Assembly (NCBI GenBank): GCA_022592445.1
Contig: JABYQR010000076.1
Location: 83,447 to 147,446, forward strand
Direction: 5' to 3'
Length of the DNA stretch: 64,000 nt
Source of the DNA: Cytidiella melzeri
Lineage: Eukaryota; Basidiomycota; Agaricomycetes; Polyporales; Irpicaceae
Part shown: one piece after another, positions 13,374 through 24,635 of the stretch
Layout: each line of letters begins with the position of its first letter
Numbering within the stretch: position 1 is the first letter of the stretch
Translations under genes and position numbers: made by a program
Notes under the pieces: model-generated
Databases searched by the model: none
What the model was told of the DNA's origin: nothing
What the model saw: only the letters and a program-made list of their open reading frames with translations

Positions 13374-13736
13374 CCTCTCGGTACAGAACCACACTGTTAC
13401 AGGATATCCACGGGCCCATCGAGCTAGGACTTGTGCACGTGTGGATCAGGTTTCGCTCCGTAAAACCGTTGGCAAATGGGAGATGGATGTTGAACATTGA
13501 GGGCTCGGCCTATGCATGGTAGTGCGTGCTGGTCACGGCTGCCCCAGTGAACGCACAACCAATGATACTTGTATACCATTTGCATTTCATAATTAATAGC
13601 ATGCAGACAAATTCACATTATTTCTTGACACATTAAATATGTCTACATTCATGGGAAACAAATTCGTGAGTAGAGGTAAAGCTAGTGCCTCTAAAGGTCG
13701 GCATGCTGCGCCGTTCGAGGTGACCATAATAATCCA
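13374..13736. other. Convergent 3' flanks
   Basis: Short region between the homeobox stop and the stop of the minus-strand methyltransferase gene. It presumably carries both 3' UTRs, and no other feature is seen. Confidence 0.5.
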
Positions 13737-14996
13737 TCACGGTTCTAGCCAGCCAATGCTGAACAGTCTGTAACAGCTCTCATCAGCACGTCCAATCCCA
13801 CTGTGCTTTCCCATACCCTCCATACGCCGAATTCCCAGCTCCATCTTGTTACCACCACTAGCCTTGATGGCGGCTTCCGACCGGAAAACAGTCTCGACTG
13901 TACCCGCCATTCCTTCATGACGCCCAGTGGATCGCACGGGAATGATCAACCAAAAGGTCCCGCCTTCCTGAGAAGTACGAATGTAGTCAGAGCGCCGCGC
14001 AGGACGACGCAGCAACATCTCGACGCAACTTTTGATCCATTGTGCATGTTCAGGATGATATATGACGTCTGCAGCGAGAATGATATCGAAAGGCTCATGT
14101 AAAGGCGCATTGTAAACAGGGTTTTGCCAGTCTAATGACACCACTGTGATCGGAGAAGATGAATCGAGGTTGGTGTCAACGTTCGAACGAAGGTTGTCGA
14201 GGACTTGTGCATGATAGTCCGTCGCGACAACTTCCGCGGCAGTGGAGGTCTGTTTACAAAGCTTCGCCGCAGCAATGCTGAGTAAGCCTGTGCCTGCGCC
14301 CAGCTCAAGAATGCGAATGTGACCGGCTGGTGCAAGACCGAAAGCCTGCTGGTCTGCGCACATTCGCTCGGCGAAGACAATAGCGCTCCCCCAGCTCTGT
14401 AGGCCGACCGACGTATGATCTTGGCTGAGCAACGGAGCATCATTCAGCTCGACCTTGATGTCACCGGTCTCTCTACCGTGCTTGTCGAAGATAGGAAACG
14501 AGAAAGATCGCGTGAGAGCGTCTTCTTCGTCTTCTTTACCTGCAAAAGAGGCGAGCAAAGATGCTGCATCATCAACCAATTGTGTACGGAGCTGTTCGCC
14601 CTCCGGGGTATCGGGTTCGTATACCCACGTGTCGGAACGCGCCGCGAACGTAGTCAACCATCGGATGACGAATTCGCGCTCGAAAGGATCTGAGCGGAGA
14701 ACATCGATGTCAAAACCTTCGTCGTCTCCGTCGTCGCTGGTATCTTCAGGTTCTCCGTCCTCATCTTCTTCGGCTGAAGCATAACCGGAGTCGGGAGCGG
14801 AGACGGTGTGGAGAATATGTTTAGGATGGGTCAGCGCTGGTGTACGACGAGTTGGGATGGAATACGACGCATATATATTCCGCAAATTAGCAAGTGCTTG
14901 CTCTATTCGTTCGGTAGAGTAGCTTGAGAGACGTGACAATGGAGGAAGGATAGCAGTCGGAGCCACAGGCTGCGCCGTACGCGTCGAGATAGCCAT
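13737..14996 (-). CDS. Class I SAM-dependent methyltransferase, Methyltransf_16 family (Efm2-like)
   Basis: Single-exon protein of 419 residues with the seven-beta-strand methyltransferase fold. Motif I is LELGAGTGLLS (about 230-240), followed by VVATDYHAQVLDNL (post-motif I) and AADVIYHP (about 308-315). The segment VGLQSWGSAIVFAE (about 197-210) just before motif I is the hallmark of the protein-lysine methyltransferase group (METTL21/EEF2KMT/Efm families). Length equals that of yeast Efm2, which methylates elongation factor 2, so a translation-factor lysine is the likely target, in the cytoplasm. An acidic linker (about 75-98) separates a short N-terminal helical region from the catalytic half. 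The gene is divergent to the Gon7-like gene. The exact Efm subfamily cannot be fixed by eye. Confidence 0.82.
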   Translation of the reverse strand: MAISTRTAQPVAPTAILPPLSRLSSYSTERIEQALANLRNIYASYSIPTRRTPALTHPKHILHTVSAPDSGYASAEEDEDGEPEDTSDDGDDEGFDIDVLRSDPFEREFVIRWLTTFAARSDTWVYEPDTPEGEQLRTQLVDDAASLLASFAGKEDEEDALTRSFSFPIFDKHGRETGDIKVELNDAPLLSQDHTSVGLQSWGSAIVFAERMCADQQAFGLAPAGHIRILELGAGTGLLSIAAAKLCKQTSTAAEVVATDYHAQVLDNLRSNVDTNLDSSSPITVVSLDWQNPVYNAPLHEPFDIILAADVIYHPEHAQWIKSCVEMLLRRPARRSDYIRTSQEGGTFWLIIPVRSTGRHEGMAGTVETVFRSEAAIKASGGNKMELGIRRMEGMGKHSGIGRADESCYRLFSIGWLEP

Positions 14997-15311
14997 ATAG
15001 GGAGTTTTTCTAAGGGTATTGTGCGATATGAAAGTACTTGACGATAGGTCTATGAACGGTGAACGATGCGTCTAGAGGGTATCTTCTAGGGAAGGCCTAA
15101 GAGAATGAATAAAAGGTGCGACCAAGGGCAATTGTGAGGCCACCCTTGGTCGTTATGAGCTCGATAGAGGCATAATTAGGATGGACGTGGTGGAGGTGCA
15201 AAAGCAAGGACGTTCTGTCTTCAAATTCTTGACAAACTGCAGGACGGCAATCACCGAGCCACGCTTGTGAGCGATCGGCGTCTGCTAGGCTGCTATACTT
15301 AAACTCTAGCC
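14997..15311. promoter_or_regulatory. Shared divergent promoter region
   Basis: A 315-bp interval between the start codons of the methyltransferase gene (minus) and the Gon7-like gene (plus). Both promoters must lie here. No clear TATA box or operator was recognised; the call rests on gene layout alone. Confidence 0.45.
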
Positions 15312-15614
15312 ATGAGCAGCAAAATCACCATCGCATACGAGTTGAGCCCGCCAAAAGACGTCGCAGCGCAAGGATTGTGCGTGAGAAAGACGCACGAGAT
15401 CACTATACCTGGAGGCAATAGCTCGCTCAGGGCACATTATGAGAGCGTGAGGGAGGCAATTGCGAAGGGGAAAGATATAATCGGCGAAGAATTAACTATA
15501 TGGAGGGACGTCGTAGGTGATAGAGAGCAGTTTAAAGAGTCAAAGACCGCGAGACCCAAAGAGGACGACGATGAGGAAGAAGAGGGTGAAGGAGAAGAAG
15601 AAGGAGAAGAGTAA
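15312..15614 (+). CDS. Small acidic-tailed protein, possibly EKC/KEOPS subunit Gon7
   Basis: Single-exon protein of 100 residues. The N-terminal third looks like beta-strand (KITIAYELSPP), the middle is a helical segment (HYESVREAIAKGKDIIGEEL) and the last 25 residues are almost all Glu, Asp and Gly. Size, the central helix and the acidic tail match the Gon7 family (about 100-125 residues), a subunit of the complex that makes the universal t6A37 modification on ANN-decoding tRNAs. This assignment is by resemblance of layout, not a conserved catalytic motif, and other small acidic chaperone-like proteins remain possible. The gene starts 315 bp from the divergent methyltransferase gene and ends 164 bp from the convergent uL2m gene. 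Confidence 0.5.
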   Translation: MSSKITIAYELSPPKDVAAQGLCVRKTHEITIPGGNSSLRAHYESVREAIAKGKDIIGEELTIWRDVVGDREQFKESKTARPKEDDDEEEEGEGEEEGEE

Positions 15615-15778
15615 CTTAGACGGTTCGTCCATGTCCAAGCTCATGCAATGATGCTCACCTGTGACTCATTTGCGCCTCAGTCACAAGTCGCTATCTCACG
15701 ACAGAGAAGAGGTGTAGATGTGTATAGATGACCCATTAGCACATCGAATATACGATACAACACAGTGCTCGCCAGGCT

Positions 15779-17015
15779 CTAGCCACGCTTCTGCTTCCCT
15801 CGCGGCCTTTCAAGCACTACCATCTTGTTGCCGTTCTTGTGGCCTTTGGGTCCCGGCTTGCGAGTCCGTTTCCCTTTGCACAACCAGCCCCAAACAGAAC
15901 GTGGCTGCTTGTTACCCTTCGATTTACCACGTCCTCCTCCGTGCGGATGATCGCATCTACAGAAAACGCTAAGTAACGGCAGAAGATAGAGTCTGACGTC
16001 CCACCATCACGTACCTGTTCATTGCCATACCACGGACCCGTGGACGACGGCCAAGCCAGCGATTCCTGCCAGCCTTGCCTAAGTTCCTATTCTTCCACAA
16101 TCCATTGCTGACCTTTCCTATGGTAGCGACGCAATCCTGTAGTACTTTTCGAACCTCTCCGCTCTGTAATCGTACATGCGAGTACTTTCCATCGTCTTCG
16201 TGTGCGAGCAGCGTGGCAAATGTGCCAGCTGAGCGTACAAGCATGCTACGACCGTCGGGCTTGAGATTCAAGCTATGAACAATGGTGCCGGTGGGAATGA
16301 GACGTAAGGGCAACACATTCCCGACTTTGAGAGTTTCAGTACGAAGGACACCCAACGAGAGTGTCGCGCCACCAGTCAATTGAGTGTCGCCCGTCTCTAA
16401 GGCCTTGCCGCGAAGGGATTTCGAGTCGACAAAGCCTGGAATTCTGCCCGCCGGAATCCCTTGCCTGAAGCTCTCCACGACATCGCCAGCCCGCAGTCCC
16501 TCCGGCGCGAGGATATAGCTCCATAATTTCGTGCCGGTTGCACTTTGGACACGACTCCTCAGCAAAGCAATATGTGCAGAACGTCCTGGGTCATACTCGA
16601 TACGGACGACGTCGTGAGGACCAGGCTCCGTACGCATAAAGTCGAGAATACGAATGCGACGTTTGTGACCGCCGCCGCGGAATCGGATCGTGATACGACC
16701 ATGGTGATTACGTCCGCCTTTCTTGCGGAGGGGAGCGGTGAGTTGGCGAACTGGCCCTCCTCGATACAAGTAAGGCGACATGGGCATTTTTAGATGACGA
16801 ATGGAAGGGGTGATAGGCTTGTACGTCTTGAAGCGTGTCTCCATTTGTTTGAAGGCATCGCTGATTTCTGTGGGCTTGCGCGACGTAAGACTCTCGGTAG
16901 CGAGAGTTCGTGTAAGGGCATAGGTTCGGGTAAAAATGGAGGACGAGGTCGTTGGCGAGGCTACCAAAGTTGCCCGAGAACGAAGTAAATTAGTTCCGCA
17001 TCTTGCTGCGAACAT
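15779..17015 (-). CDS. Mitochondrial large-subunit ribosomal protein uL2m
   Basis: Core 23S-binding protein of the mitochondrial ribosome, near the peptidyl-transferase centre. The model has two exons, 17015-16015 and 15956-15779, giving 392 residues. The intron (GTACGT...TGTAG) falls after GMAMN, inside the most conserved part. The second exon completes the hallmark [13 protein letters not shown] and a Lys/Arg-rich tail ending RGKQKRG. Other uL2 signatures are [15 protein letters not shown] and [12 protein letters not shown] chose the ATG at 17015 because it opens a typical presequence ([17 protein letters not shown], basic and amphipathic, no acids). An in-frame ATG at 17204 would add 63 less plausible residues and run into the RVB2 start region. 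The divergent RVB2 gene begins 134 bp away. Confidence 0.92.
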
Positions 17016-17149
17016 ATGTGCTGGTCGACGCCCTCGCTGTCGACGTAGCCGGTAGTGACTGGGATAGTCACCGCGACCGGCGCGTTGGACAAAATGAGAG
17101 TGATGGCGTTTGTTTGCTCGACCAAACAAACGCGTTTCTTCCTGCAGCC
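17016..17149. promoter_or_regulatory. Short bidirectional promoter between uL2m and RVB2
   Basis: Only 134 bp separate the chosen start codons of two divergent housekeeping genes, so the two promoters and both leaders must overlap. No TATA box is evident. Confidence 0.45.
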
Positions 17150-18932
<1,783 letters not shown>

Positions 18933-20204
18933 TTACCATTGCGATACGGTGTATTTGATGCATTGTGCGTGTCTGACTGATGTTACCGTCAATTTCCACC
19001 CTCACGCCGAATGACAAGTGATATTTCCCCTAGTCTAGACTGCACCCTTGCAATATCACTTGGCGCATCCTCAACTGCCATCAGGACGATGTCAAGCAGT
19101 TCTTGAAGTGTAACAATCAAACGCTGACATTGTCCGCTGTCTTCACCTTCGAGAGTCCAACAAGGGCTGGAAGGTTTGTATCAGATTTGCGCATATGATG
19201 CTGTTGATCACATCCTCAGACTGCATGAGGAAGAACTTTGGCTCGTCGGGGACATGTTGTCGGCCAGATGTTTACCCATCCTCAGGCTGTCAGTTCAGCT
19301 CGGCGTAGATTCCTTATTGGTGCCTGCTTGGACTAGTTTGTTGCAATTTTCTGAGCTATGGAAAATAGGAAACAACAGCAGCCTCCTTCATTCCACGGCG
19401 TAACCTTGCATCTATCTCGAGGGTTGCCGTGGAAGATGTCCTGCAGCTGTTCATCGGCAGGTAAGCAGCATGATGAGGCATACAATGTTGCGCATGCGCC
19501 GGTAGTAGAGCTGCAGGAAGGGACGGTTGGTAAACAAGGTCGGCACCTCAACTAGGCTTTTATCTCTCACACCTTCAGCTTGTGTTTGTCTGCGTCATCG
19601 AGGTATCAACCATGGGACGAGCACAGCTTGTCCAATAAGACGCGTGTCCCGCTGCGGTGGGTGGGTGGGCGAGGGAAAATCTCCCTCTTTATAGGCACAA
19701 CTCCGTCTCCGCTGGATGGGGGTCTTGTAGCAGTGGTCCCAGGCCCTTGACAGGTTTTTCCGCTGCGTCGTTCGTTAGGCTAAACGTCGCAGATTGGCCT
19801 CGCTCGATTCATATGGCGCCAGTGTTCTCTAAGCGAGGTCACAAAGGGCATTACTCCGGCTTCCGACCTCGACTGCTTCTGACACAGCATGGCATTTGGT
19901 CAGGCCGACCGCTGTGTTGACACCCGAGACCTCTTGATAATGGTGAGCCCAGGTTCTCTCGTTATCCGGTGCTGCATGAAGCGCGTGTAGGTGTCCTCTT
20001 GACCAACGGCCCAGCATGACCCGGATGGATACGATGGTCCATTGGAGTGCCTACGTGTAGAAAGTCCGTAAGTTCTTGACATGGTCCGGCCCGCGCCACT
20101 CTGACTCTCGTATAATACAGAGCGATTTATCCGTTGCTCATCCTCCCAAGTTCCGCCAACCAACCGAATCCCACCAAGATTATCCGCACGATACACTCGC
20201 GAAC
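18933..20204. other. Intergenic, no supported gene
   Basis: Holds the RVB2 3' flank and the upstream flank of the small gene at 20205. Frames are short on both strands, and no motif, tRNA or repeat was recognised. Confidence 0.45.
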
Positions 20205-20732
20205 ATGGTGAGCTGCGCTGCTCTGCTCTGTCCGCCACAGCGAGGTGACGTACAACTGTCAGACTACCGCACAGAAGGACCAATTTCGGTCGCTCAAGAA
20301 CGTCGTCAACTCGAAGCTCACTTCGTCACTCAAATCGGTATGTCTTGATTTCTGTTCTATGCTGGTTCACTCGAGGGCTGATTGAGGATTGGCCGTATAG
20401 CGACGTCAAGCGCAATTTTCTAGACGTGCTTTGATCACACCGTCAGCCACTCAATCCGAATGTAGCACGCTGGTAAGATATTTCAGTTTAGGGAACATGA
20501 ATTGGTGCTAATGTCGTCGCCAGGTTGACTTCTCCCTCGACTACCTCGCGGACAATGTTGACTGTGAGGGAACCGACGAGTCTTTCCTCGAAGCAGACAA
20601 CTCTGCTTGGGGCCATAGCCGACGATCTCAGGCGTCAGCTTCGCGATTCCAACCTTCTAACAGCACGCCAGAGCGTCACGAGACCGCACAGGTAAGCAGA
20701 TCAGTCATTCATCAGGCATCAACTCACAGTAG
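20205..20732 (+). CDS. Small orphan protein, five-exon model
   Basis: I do not recognise this protein. The model joins 20205-20207 (the ATG alone), 20263-20337, 20401-20472, 20524-20691 and 20730-20732. Every junction is phase 0 with a good consensus (GTGAGC, GTATGT, GTAAGA, GTAAGC; acceptors all AG), and every exon is open only in the joined frame, which supports a real gene. It gives 106 residues: a basic helix-like start (TTAQKDQFRSLKNVVNSKL), an Arg-rich middle (RRQAQFSRRAL) and an acidic then Ser/Arg-rich end (VDFSLDYLADNVDCEGTDE). The last exon is just the stop codon. It falls three bases before a block duplicated from the RS-protein locus, so the original 3' end may have been replaced. 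Using the next AG (20732) instead would read 28 codons into that block. Confidence 0.5.
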
Positions 20733-20734
20733 GC

Positions 20735-21285
20735 GTATAGATGCTTGATGCAGATGACAGAGCGTGGAATGGATCAAAGCAGAACAAGTCGTTGCCAACT
20801 CGTATTCTCCACGCCTTAGCGGGCCAATGAGTCGATTACTTCGAATGCCGAATGCAAGACGCACAATCTGCACATTATTTATGTAATCTACAGCTGCGGT
20901 TAATGAATGTGCTGTCACCTTGCGTCCAGAGAAACAGAGGAAAGAAAGACGGTCTCGTGAGGAAGCTTATTCGAGTGCTATGGAGCAGTCTGTGCCTTAG
21001 CTGAATTCCTGTTTCGCCAGTCGCTTGGTCCTTTTGCCTAATGGCGTCAGCATGCTGTCACCCAGCAGCGTCTTGCCCATCCCTCGCACCGACTTGACTT
21101 TCCTCCTTTCACTTACCAGCAGCATCTCTACGAGCAATTCTGACAATCGACGAGTATGTGTGACTGAAGTGAAGCCGCTTATCAAATGGGAGTTGCGCAC
21201 TGTTGTCAAAGTAGACTCATCTGACTCCAAGCCATCTCCCTTGTCCTTCAATGAACGGTCTGCCTCCCTCTCGGCTCGCTTCTAG
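20735..21285 (-). pseudogene. Truncated duplicate of the 3' part of the RS-protein gene
   Basis: Direct-orientation copy of 35920 to about 36490, which holds the 3' flank, last exon, last intron and part of exon 5 of the RS-protein gene. Matching stretches include GTATAGATGCTTGATGCAGA in the 3' flank, and protein pieces such as DKGDGLESDESTL against DKGDDGLEADESTL. The copy keeps the intron, so it arose from DNA and not from mRNA. It has small deletions, including about 23 bp in the last exon, and base changes that break the frame. No start, promoter or upstream exons are present, so it is not expected to make a protein. Confidence 0.8.
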
Positions 21286-21302
21286 ACCTCACAGCTTTCC
21301 GG

Positions 21303-21690
21303 CCTTCTGAAAAGCTCACAAGTGCACAGGTTCTGCCTTAGGAGTCGTGGGGCTCGCGGAACAGTCGTTGTTTTGTCAACATAAAACTAGAGATGGATAG
21401 GAAGCCACGGCTATCAGGTGCTCTATCCCGACTTCACTCTTCTTCGGTTCAATTCTTGAAAATTGCTCAGGTACTGCAGAGAGCGAGTAAGGACCACGTC
21501 ACTGCCGGGATGAATCTGAGTCCTCCTCGAAAAGGGGAAGTTGTTCCGCCTCCCTAGTGCCAATAAAATCGCGCCTGCGTGGTCATTCCAGGATGCAGCG
21601 AACGGATTATCCGCCATCCTACCGTCATATGGCAAGAAGAGTTACTTCCTCAAGACATTGTTACTATGCTTCCGTATAGGAATGGGCCGA
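21303..21690 (+). pseudogene. Decayed fragment of an F-box gene C-terminus
   Basis: The stretch aligns by eye with about 35225-35625 of the F-box gene downstream, in the same orientation. Anchors are a shared TCGTGGGG/TCATGGGG...CGCGGAA block near 21340 and TCATTCCAGGATGCAG followed by TATGGCAAGAA and ATGCTTCCGTAT near 21590-21680. Frame breaks and stops throughout show that it is dead. The F-box itself is missing: the fragment begins right after the duplicated RS block. It is probably a tandem paralogue of the surviving F-box gene rather than a recent copy of it, as the middle part differs. Confidence 0.6.
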
Positions 21691-22575
21691 TCCAAAGCCA
21701 ATGTTCGTAATCGCAGGCGAGCCATGGGTTGCCTACGCCCACTATGTGAGTCGGCAGGCTGGTCGCTGCACCACGAGAGATCTCATACAGTATCTGAAGG
21801 CTCACAACCCAATAAATCAATGATGCCACATACTGCAAGTGCGAAACTGACAGACCTGGGGCTGTGGCTCGTGTTGGAGTAAAGGGAGGTTGTACCGTTG
21901 GGAAAATGAGTCTGCATTTGTTGTTCAGCGTAGCATCTTCCGCAAAACACAACGATTCCTGTTGTTGAGACGTACCGAAGCGATACCAGAACCCTTTAAA
22001 GTGTAAAACAGGAGACCTCAACGACTTTGACATCTAGCAACTAAGATGTGACTAATCATAACGGAGTCGACCGCTGTGGTGACCACTACGTAAGCCTTCG
22101 TTGCAAGCAATTAAGCCGTGGCAGACTTACCTTAAGGTGGGGCTACAGCTGGTTTGTACCAATGTCGTCTGTACTTGCGCCAGTGTCTGCAAGGCTGGAC
22201 TGGGAGCGCGCTGCTTCCAGGTTATAATGGACGTTTTTTCGATACTTCGCGACCAAGTCCGCAGCAGTCTTCACTTGCTCGTTTGCACGGACAGTTTCCT
22301 TAGGCATGTGTCGCTCGCATCTTCATCTGTCTTGTCCTGTGAATACTCACCTCGAGACAATGGTTCAGCTCAACGATCGCCTCCGTGAATCTGTCCTGTT
22401 CCGAGTCGGATTTCAGCACAAAGCTCGACAGTCAGAATACAAACTCACTGCGTTCTTCACAATTCGCTGCAGCAGCACGGTCTGGCGTTCTGCGTGGGGA
22501 TTATCCATGGGTGAGAGGCTAGCATGGGTGCCAACTCGAACGAACAAACAAATGACTTTATTGATGCCGCTCGTT
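21691..22575. other. No supported gene; ancestral upstream flank of the F-box gene
   Basis: No convincing coding region. Before the LINE and Harbinger insertions this DNA lay directly upstream of the F-box gene, because removing both elements joins it to 28669-28790 and 33782. Confidence 0.45.
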
Positions 22576-22589
22576 GAAGCGCCGATATT
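22576..22589. repeat. LINE target-site duplication, left copy
   Basis: The 14-base GAAGCGCCGATATT here is repeated exactly at 28655-28668, right after the poly(A) tract. The two copies bracket the non-LTR retrotransposon and fix its ends. Confidence 0.93.
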
Positions 22590-22785
22590 CGACACTTCTT
22601 GAACCCGTACCACCACCACTAGGAAAATTCCCACGCTTAAGCACAACGCTCTCCTCGCCACCATTCCCCCTCCCCTCTCCCTTAATCGCTCGTGTTCGCC
22701 TTTAACTGCTCTATACATACATATATTCCTTAAATCTCGCGTTATTAGCTTACATCGTTAAAAGTCTCGGCCCCTTTAATACATC

Positions 22786-24624
22786 ATGTCTGGCGTCACA
22801 CCAGACGCGGATATGGCCTTACTCCCATCCCAGCAATCTCTCGAATACCTCACGCCGCCGCCTCTGGATTGTCAAGCTGAGTGTAATCAGCCGATAGTCC
22901 ATGAGACACCTGCTGTCGCATATCACAATCCCTCTCAGATTGCTCCAGCTAACTATGCCTCTCATCCACCTCAACCCGACCAGTCTGGACCGCTCACTAT
23001 AGAGGGCGACGAAGACTTATGGGGGGACGATGTCTCCCCGGAGGCTCCTTACAACGCATTCCTACCCTACGAAAGTGAAAGCCAGATAAGCGAATCGCTT
23101 CCTGCTTTTGCAGCCACCCTGTCCACTCTCGCGGCCTTCTTGACTGAGCCTATGGTCATGCACCGCATTCAAGACCTCGCAAGGCAACCTAAGGCCTTTG
23201 ACAACACCATCCTACCCATCTTCAACAATTTACGAAGCCTTGTCAACCAATGGAACAACACCGTCGACGACGAGCTGTCGATCAAGCGGTCGGTCTCCGC
23301 CCCATCTCCTCGCATCGTCTCAACTGGAAACACGCCTCTTGTCTCATCCCCCATGACGCACGCAACACATACAACACAGCCCGCGCATATGCTAGGCACT
23401 GTCCAAAGGCCATTCCGAGCTGGAGGGACGCCAACGCATCACACGACTCAGACGACGTTCCCGGTCGCCGCTGCTCAGAGAACCCCTCCTCCCATTCCCA
23501 TTGCCAATCGACCGGCTCCCTCGTACGCCCAGGTCGTCAAGTCACGTCCAGTCAACACACTTCTCAACATTACATCGGCTCTTGCCTCTGCCATGCCCGA
23601 CGCTCCTGCTGAGGCTGTACTCTCCATGGCCACCAAATTAGTGCCGAGACCTCCTAGCAATCGGGCCGTTCCTCGACACGCCCCACGAAACGCATCCAAA
23701 GTCATCACGGTGAAGCCGTCTGGTGGCAACGTCACCGTGTCGGAAATCCCCAATGACCAACAACTTCTCAGCTCGTTCTCGCGTGTGTACGAGGAGGCCA
23801 AGATGACTGGTCGTGTGCCTCACGACGCACCGAGTGTCCTCTTTGTGAGGTGGATCAACAATTCCCTCCAGTTACGATTCCGCACCTCGCCTTGCGATGG
23901 CACCGAGGCGGTCATTGAATCCTTTTGGCGATCTTGCAGGGGCTTGAGCAATGCCACCCCGATCTGCTCTAAGTTCCGCTTCCGCAACGGTGTGCTATAC
24001 CGTCGCGTTCCCTTTTCTGACCCGACTATTGCTTCATCTGACGAGTCAATCCAACAGATCAAAGAGACCCTCCTTAGCCAATATGCATGGGAAGGAGTCA
24101 CCATGATTGGCAACCCGCGTGTTCAGATCACCGAAGGTTCGTCCTTCGGAACAGTCTTTGTTGACTTCTACGACAGCTCCACTTCGCGCTACATGCGTCA
24201 AGTTATGCGGCAAGTGGTTCACCTGAACGGTGCTACATGCCGGGCCATTCAAGCACAGAACTTTCGACCGGCCACCCCGCGCTGTGCCATCTGCCAGCGA
24301 TGGGGGCATCCTGCAGACATTTGCCACTCACAGGTGGTAAGATGCCCTGTCTGTGCACAGCCTCACGACAAGCGCAACCACGACCACCTAGCCCCTCATG
24401 CTCCCACCAAATGCTTCAATTGCGGTGAGTCCCATCGGGCTGATTCCGCTGATTGCTCATTCTTCCAGCACCGACGCGAACGCGAATGGATTCAAAATCA
24501 CCAACCACTCTCGCAAGCTGCCCAGCGCGTACCACATAATGACCTCCGCCAGGGTATAAGATCCAGGCAGACCACCCGTACAGGCATGGGGCGACAAGGC
24601 CCTAGCCTCGGTCAATCAACCTGA
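22786..24624 (+). CDS. LINE ORF1, gag-like nucleic-acid-binding protein
   Basis: Uninterrupted frame of 612 residues, the expected partner that coats LINE RNA. The N-terminal half is rich in Pro, Thr and Ser and of low order. The middle (about 300-490) is likely the RNA-binding core. The C-terminal quarter has Cys/His knuckles: CAICQRWGHPADIC (C-x2-C-x4-H-x4-C), CPVCAQPHDKRNHDH, and CFNCGESHRADSADC. The stop (24622-24624) is 11 bases before the ORF2 start and in another frame, so ORF2 may be translated by reinitiation. The frame is unbroken, unlike ORF2. Confidence 0.88.
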   Translation: MSGVTPDADMALLPSQQSLEYLTPPPLDCQAECNQPIVHETPAVAYHNPSQIAPANYASHPPQPDQSGPLTIEGDEDLWGDDVSPEAPYNAFLPYESESQISESLPAFAATLSTLAAFLTEPMVMHRIQDLARQPKAFDNTILPIFNNLRSLVNQWNNTVDDELSIKRSVSAPSPRIVSTGNTPLVSSPMTHATHTTQPAHMLGTVQRPFRAGGTPTHHTTQTTFPVAAAQRTPPPIPIANRPAPSYAQVVKSRPVNTLLNITSALASAMPDAPAEAVLSMATKLVPRPPSNRAVPRHAPRNASKVITVKPSGGNVTVSEIPNDQQLLSSFSRVYEEAKMTGRVPHDAPSVLFVRWINNSLQLRFRTSPCDGTEAVIESFWRSCRGLSNATPICSKFRFRNGVLYRRVPFSDPTIASSDESIQQIKETLLSQYAWEGVTMIGNPRVQITEGSSFGTVFVDFYDSSTSRYMRQVMRQVVHLNGATCRAIQAQNFRPATPRCAICQRWGHPADICHSQVVRCPVCAQPHDKRNHDHLAPHAPTKCFNCGESHRADSADCSFFQHRREREWIQNHQPLSQAAQRVPHNDLRQGIRSRQTTRTGMGRQGPSLGQST

Positions 24625-24635
24625 ATATCATCCTC

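Noticed and set aside
20076..20348. Unspliced frame reading through the first exon of the small orphan gene
   Set aside because: Its extension hits a stop right after the next splice junction, while the alternative frame stays open over three exons.
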